Shown: in pieces, positions 62,560-64,000 of the stretch | Layout of the letters: every line of letters starts with the position of its first letter | How positions within the stretch are numbered: position 1 is the stretch's first letter | Source of the DNA: Oligoflexia bacterium | Lineage (GTDB): Bacteria; Bdellovibrionota; UBA1018 | Assembly (NCBI GenBank): GCA_031292385.1 | Contig: JARLHE010000051.1 | Coordinates: forward strand, 1-64,000 | Reading direction: 5' to 3' | Length of the DNA: 64,000 bases | Made by a program: the position numbers and the translations under genes | The notes under the pieces: generated by a model | The model's input: only the letters and a program-made list of their open reading frames with translations | What the model was told of the DNA's origin: nothing | Database searches by the model: none

Positions 62560-63639
62560 CTAAGCCCGCTCCGCCGCTACTTCGCGAATCCCATGCAGAA
62601 TCTGCTCAAGCTGAGGAGCGGAAGCCATCTCAAGAGTATCGGCCAAACCGATGCCGGGCGTGAAAGAGCCGGCGATCAGCCTCGGACGGGCTTCAAGATG
62701 ATAGAACAACTCCTCGACCGTGCGGCGGATCAGATGCTCGCCGAAGTTGGTGACTTCGGTATCTTCATTGACGAAGATCACGCGTCCCGTCTTGCGGATC
62801 GACTCGGAGATCATCGCCCAGTCATAGGGCCAAAGCGTGCGCATATCGATCACTTCAGCCGAGATATTCTCGGATTTCAGCTGATCGGCGGCTTGCGCGC
62901 AGATCGGCAAAGTGCGGCCGTAGCTGACGACCGTCACCTGGCTTCCCTCGCGGACGATCTTCCCCTTGCCGATTTCGACCGTGTAATCGGTCAGCTCTTT
63001 CGGGAAACGCGCCTTCCAGGTCTTATGAGCCGCGCTTCCGAGAATCGGCATGTCGATCATCTCGCGAAGCTGCTTTTCGCCTTCCGGCGTGAGCGGCGGC
63101 TCGCCCGGGATGCCTTCGGTGCCACGGATGCGCAGAAGCGCCTTCGGCTTCAGGTACATCGTCGGATTGTTTTCTTTCAGGCACGCGATCATCAAACCGT
63201 ACGCATCCAAGGGATTGGACGGCATGACGATCTTCCAGCCCGGAATATGGGTCATCGTCGCATCGAAAGAATGCGAGTGATAAATCGAGCCGCGAATCCC
63301 GCTTCCGACCGGAGTCATCACCGTCACCGGCAACGCCCAGTCACCGTTCGAAGCCCAGCATTGCATGCCCATCAGCTTCAAAAGGTCGATCGTGTTATAG
63401 ATGTAATCGCAGAACTGGATCTCGGCGACCGCACGACGGTTGGCAAGGCCCAAGCCCATCGCGGCCCCGATGATTCCACGCTCATCGAGCGGGGAATTCC
63501 AAGCGCATTCGATCCCTTGGGTGACCGTGAAAACGCCGCCCAGGGGCGGGCCCACGTCTTCGCCGAAGACCTCGGAGAGGCCCAGGTTTTTCTCTCCGTA
63601 GTGGAGCGCCATTCTGATTGCTTGCGCCATGGTCGCCAT
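62560..63639 (-). CDS. 2-oxoacid dehydrogenase E1 component, beta subunit
   Basis: A 359-residue transketolase-like protein forming the E1 heterotetramer with the alpha subunit. Motifs are 'LSEVFGEDVGPPLGGVFTVT' (thiamine diphosphate-facing Glu), 'DERGIIGAAMGLGLANRRAV', 'EIQFCDYIYN' and 'VIDMRTLWPYDW'. It resembles branched-chain 2-oxoisovalerate (BkdB) or pyruvate (PdhB) E1 beta; sequence alone does not settle the substrate. The ATG overlaps the alpha subunit stop as TAATG; a longer frame would run through the alpha gene. Confidence 0.93.
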   Translation of the reverse strand: MATMAQAIRMALHYGEKNLGLSEVFGEDVGPPLGGVFTVTQGIECAWNSPLDERGIIGAAMGLGLANRRAVAEIQFCDYIYNTIDLLKLMGMQCWASNGDWALPVTVMTPVGSGIRGSIYHSHSFDATMTHIPGWKIVMPSNPLDAYGLMIACLKENNPTMYLKPKALLRIRGTEGIPGEPPLTPEGEKQLREMIDMPILGSAAHKTWKARFPKELTDYTVEIGKGKIVREGSQVTVVSYGRTLPICAQAADQLKSENISAEVIDMRTLWPYDWAMISESIRKTGRVIFVNEDTEVTNFGEHLIRRTVEELFYHLEARPRLIAGSFTPGIGLADTLEMASAPQLEQILHGIREVAAERA

Positions 63640-64000
63640 TACCAGTACCTGCCCTTCTGTCCGTAGTAGATATGATCGTAAATCGTGGATGGCTCGGGCA
63701 GCGGCTCTTGCCGGACCTGCTGCCACATCGCGAGCATCTGATCGCTATATTGCTCGCGCGTTTTTTCCATCTGCTTGCGGGTAAGAACCGCACCGTCTTC
63801 GAGCTCTTTTTCGAAGTCGACCAGGCAATCCACTTCTCCCGAAATATAGTTTGCGCCGGTGGCCGAGCTATGACCGTAAAGACGCGAAACCCGCGCCTCG
63901 ATCATAAAGGGCTTCCGTTCTTTGCGAACGTACTCCATCGCTTCCTTGATCGCGAACCATGACTCTTCGGTATCGTTGCCATTGATCGAGGCCGCCTTGA
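63639..64000 (-). CDS. 2-oxoacid dehydrogenase E1 component, alpha subunit (3' part only)
   Basis: The C-terminal ~120 codons of E1 alpha; the 5' part lies beyond the window. 'INGNDTEESWFAIKEAMEYV' and 'PFMIEARVSRLYGHSSATGA' are typical of E1 alpha, the latter carrying the conserved phosphorylation-loop region with the His residue. The end 'STIYDHIYYGQKGRYW' is followed by a stop overlapping the beta start. The thiamine-binding GDG motif would be outside the window. Confidence 0.92.
   Translation of the reverse strand, partial: KAASINGNDTEESWFAIKEAMEYVRKERKPFMIEARVSRLYGHSSATGANYISGEVDCLVDFEKELEDGAVLTRKQMEKTREQYSDQMLAMWQQVRQEPLPEPSTIYDHIYYGQKGRYW

Overview
This window looks like chromosomal DNA from a moderately GC-rich member of the Bdellovibrionota, or a close delta-proteobacterial relative. 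That placement is an inference. It rests on an Agl/Glt-type gliding or trans-envelope motor cluster, a lysine/alanine-rich histone-like protein with a small Cys/His motif, a fused PurS-PurL in a compact purine operon, and an HNH protein of a type common in that group. No rRNA, tRNA, CRISPR array, insertion sequence or prophage was found. Gene density is high and many genes overlap by 4 nt (ATGA or GTGA).

Layout. (1) 1-9.4 kb is mixed housekeeping and accessory DNA: a truncated clpA with clpS, a Doc/Fic-like gene, an HNH nuclease, small exported proteins, ettA, an htrA-type protease and a histone-like protein. (2) 9.4-18.4 kb runs left to right: a NagA-like deacetylase, yceD, then fabH-fabD-fabG-acpP-fabF-rpiB-glyA-nrdR-nusB. 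The rpmF and plsX genes usually found between yceD and fabH are absent. (3) 18.4-21.7 kb is a chain of seven small genes I mostly cannot name. (4) 21.7-25.4 kb holds polA and an RDD membrane protein on the minus strand, and trxA on the plus strand, followed by a 126-bp nested inverted-repeat element.

(5) 25.6-39.9 kb is the most distinctive region. A plus-strand aglR-aglQ-aglS-like proton-channel module is followed by a nine-repeat surface protein. It converges on a minus-strand operon: outer-membrane beta-barrel, two large TPR proteins, a single-span protein, a FHA/TonB-like GltG-type protein and a lipoprotein. Together they could form an envelope-spanning, proton-driven machine. (6) 40-56.7 kb is one long minus-strand operon, purF-purC-purD-purN-purSL-purQ-purH-purM-addB-addA, joining IMP synthesis to a two-subunit recombination nuclease. 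purF appears to be leaderless.

(7) 56.8-64 kb contains a hairpin repeat family, dapF, a large cysteine-rich exported protein, a nucleotidyltransferase-like/XRE pair ending in a 25-bp inverted repeat, a coiled-coil protein, and the E1 beta and truncated E1 alpha genes of a 2-oxoacid dehydrogenase.
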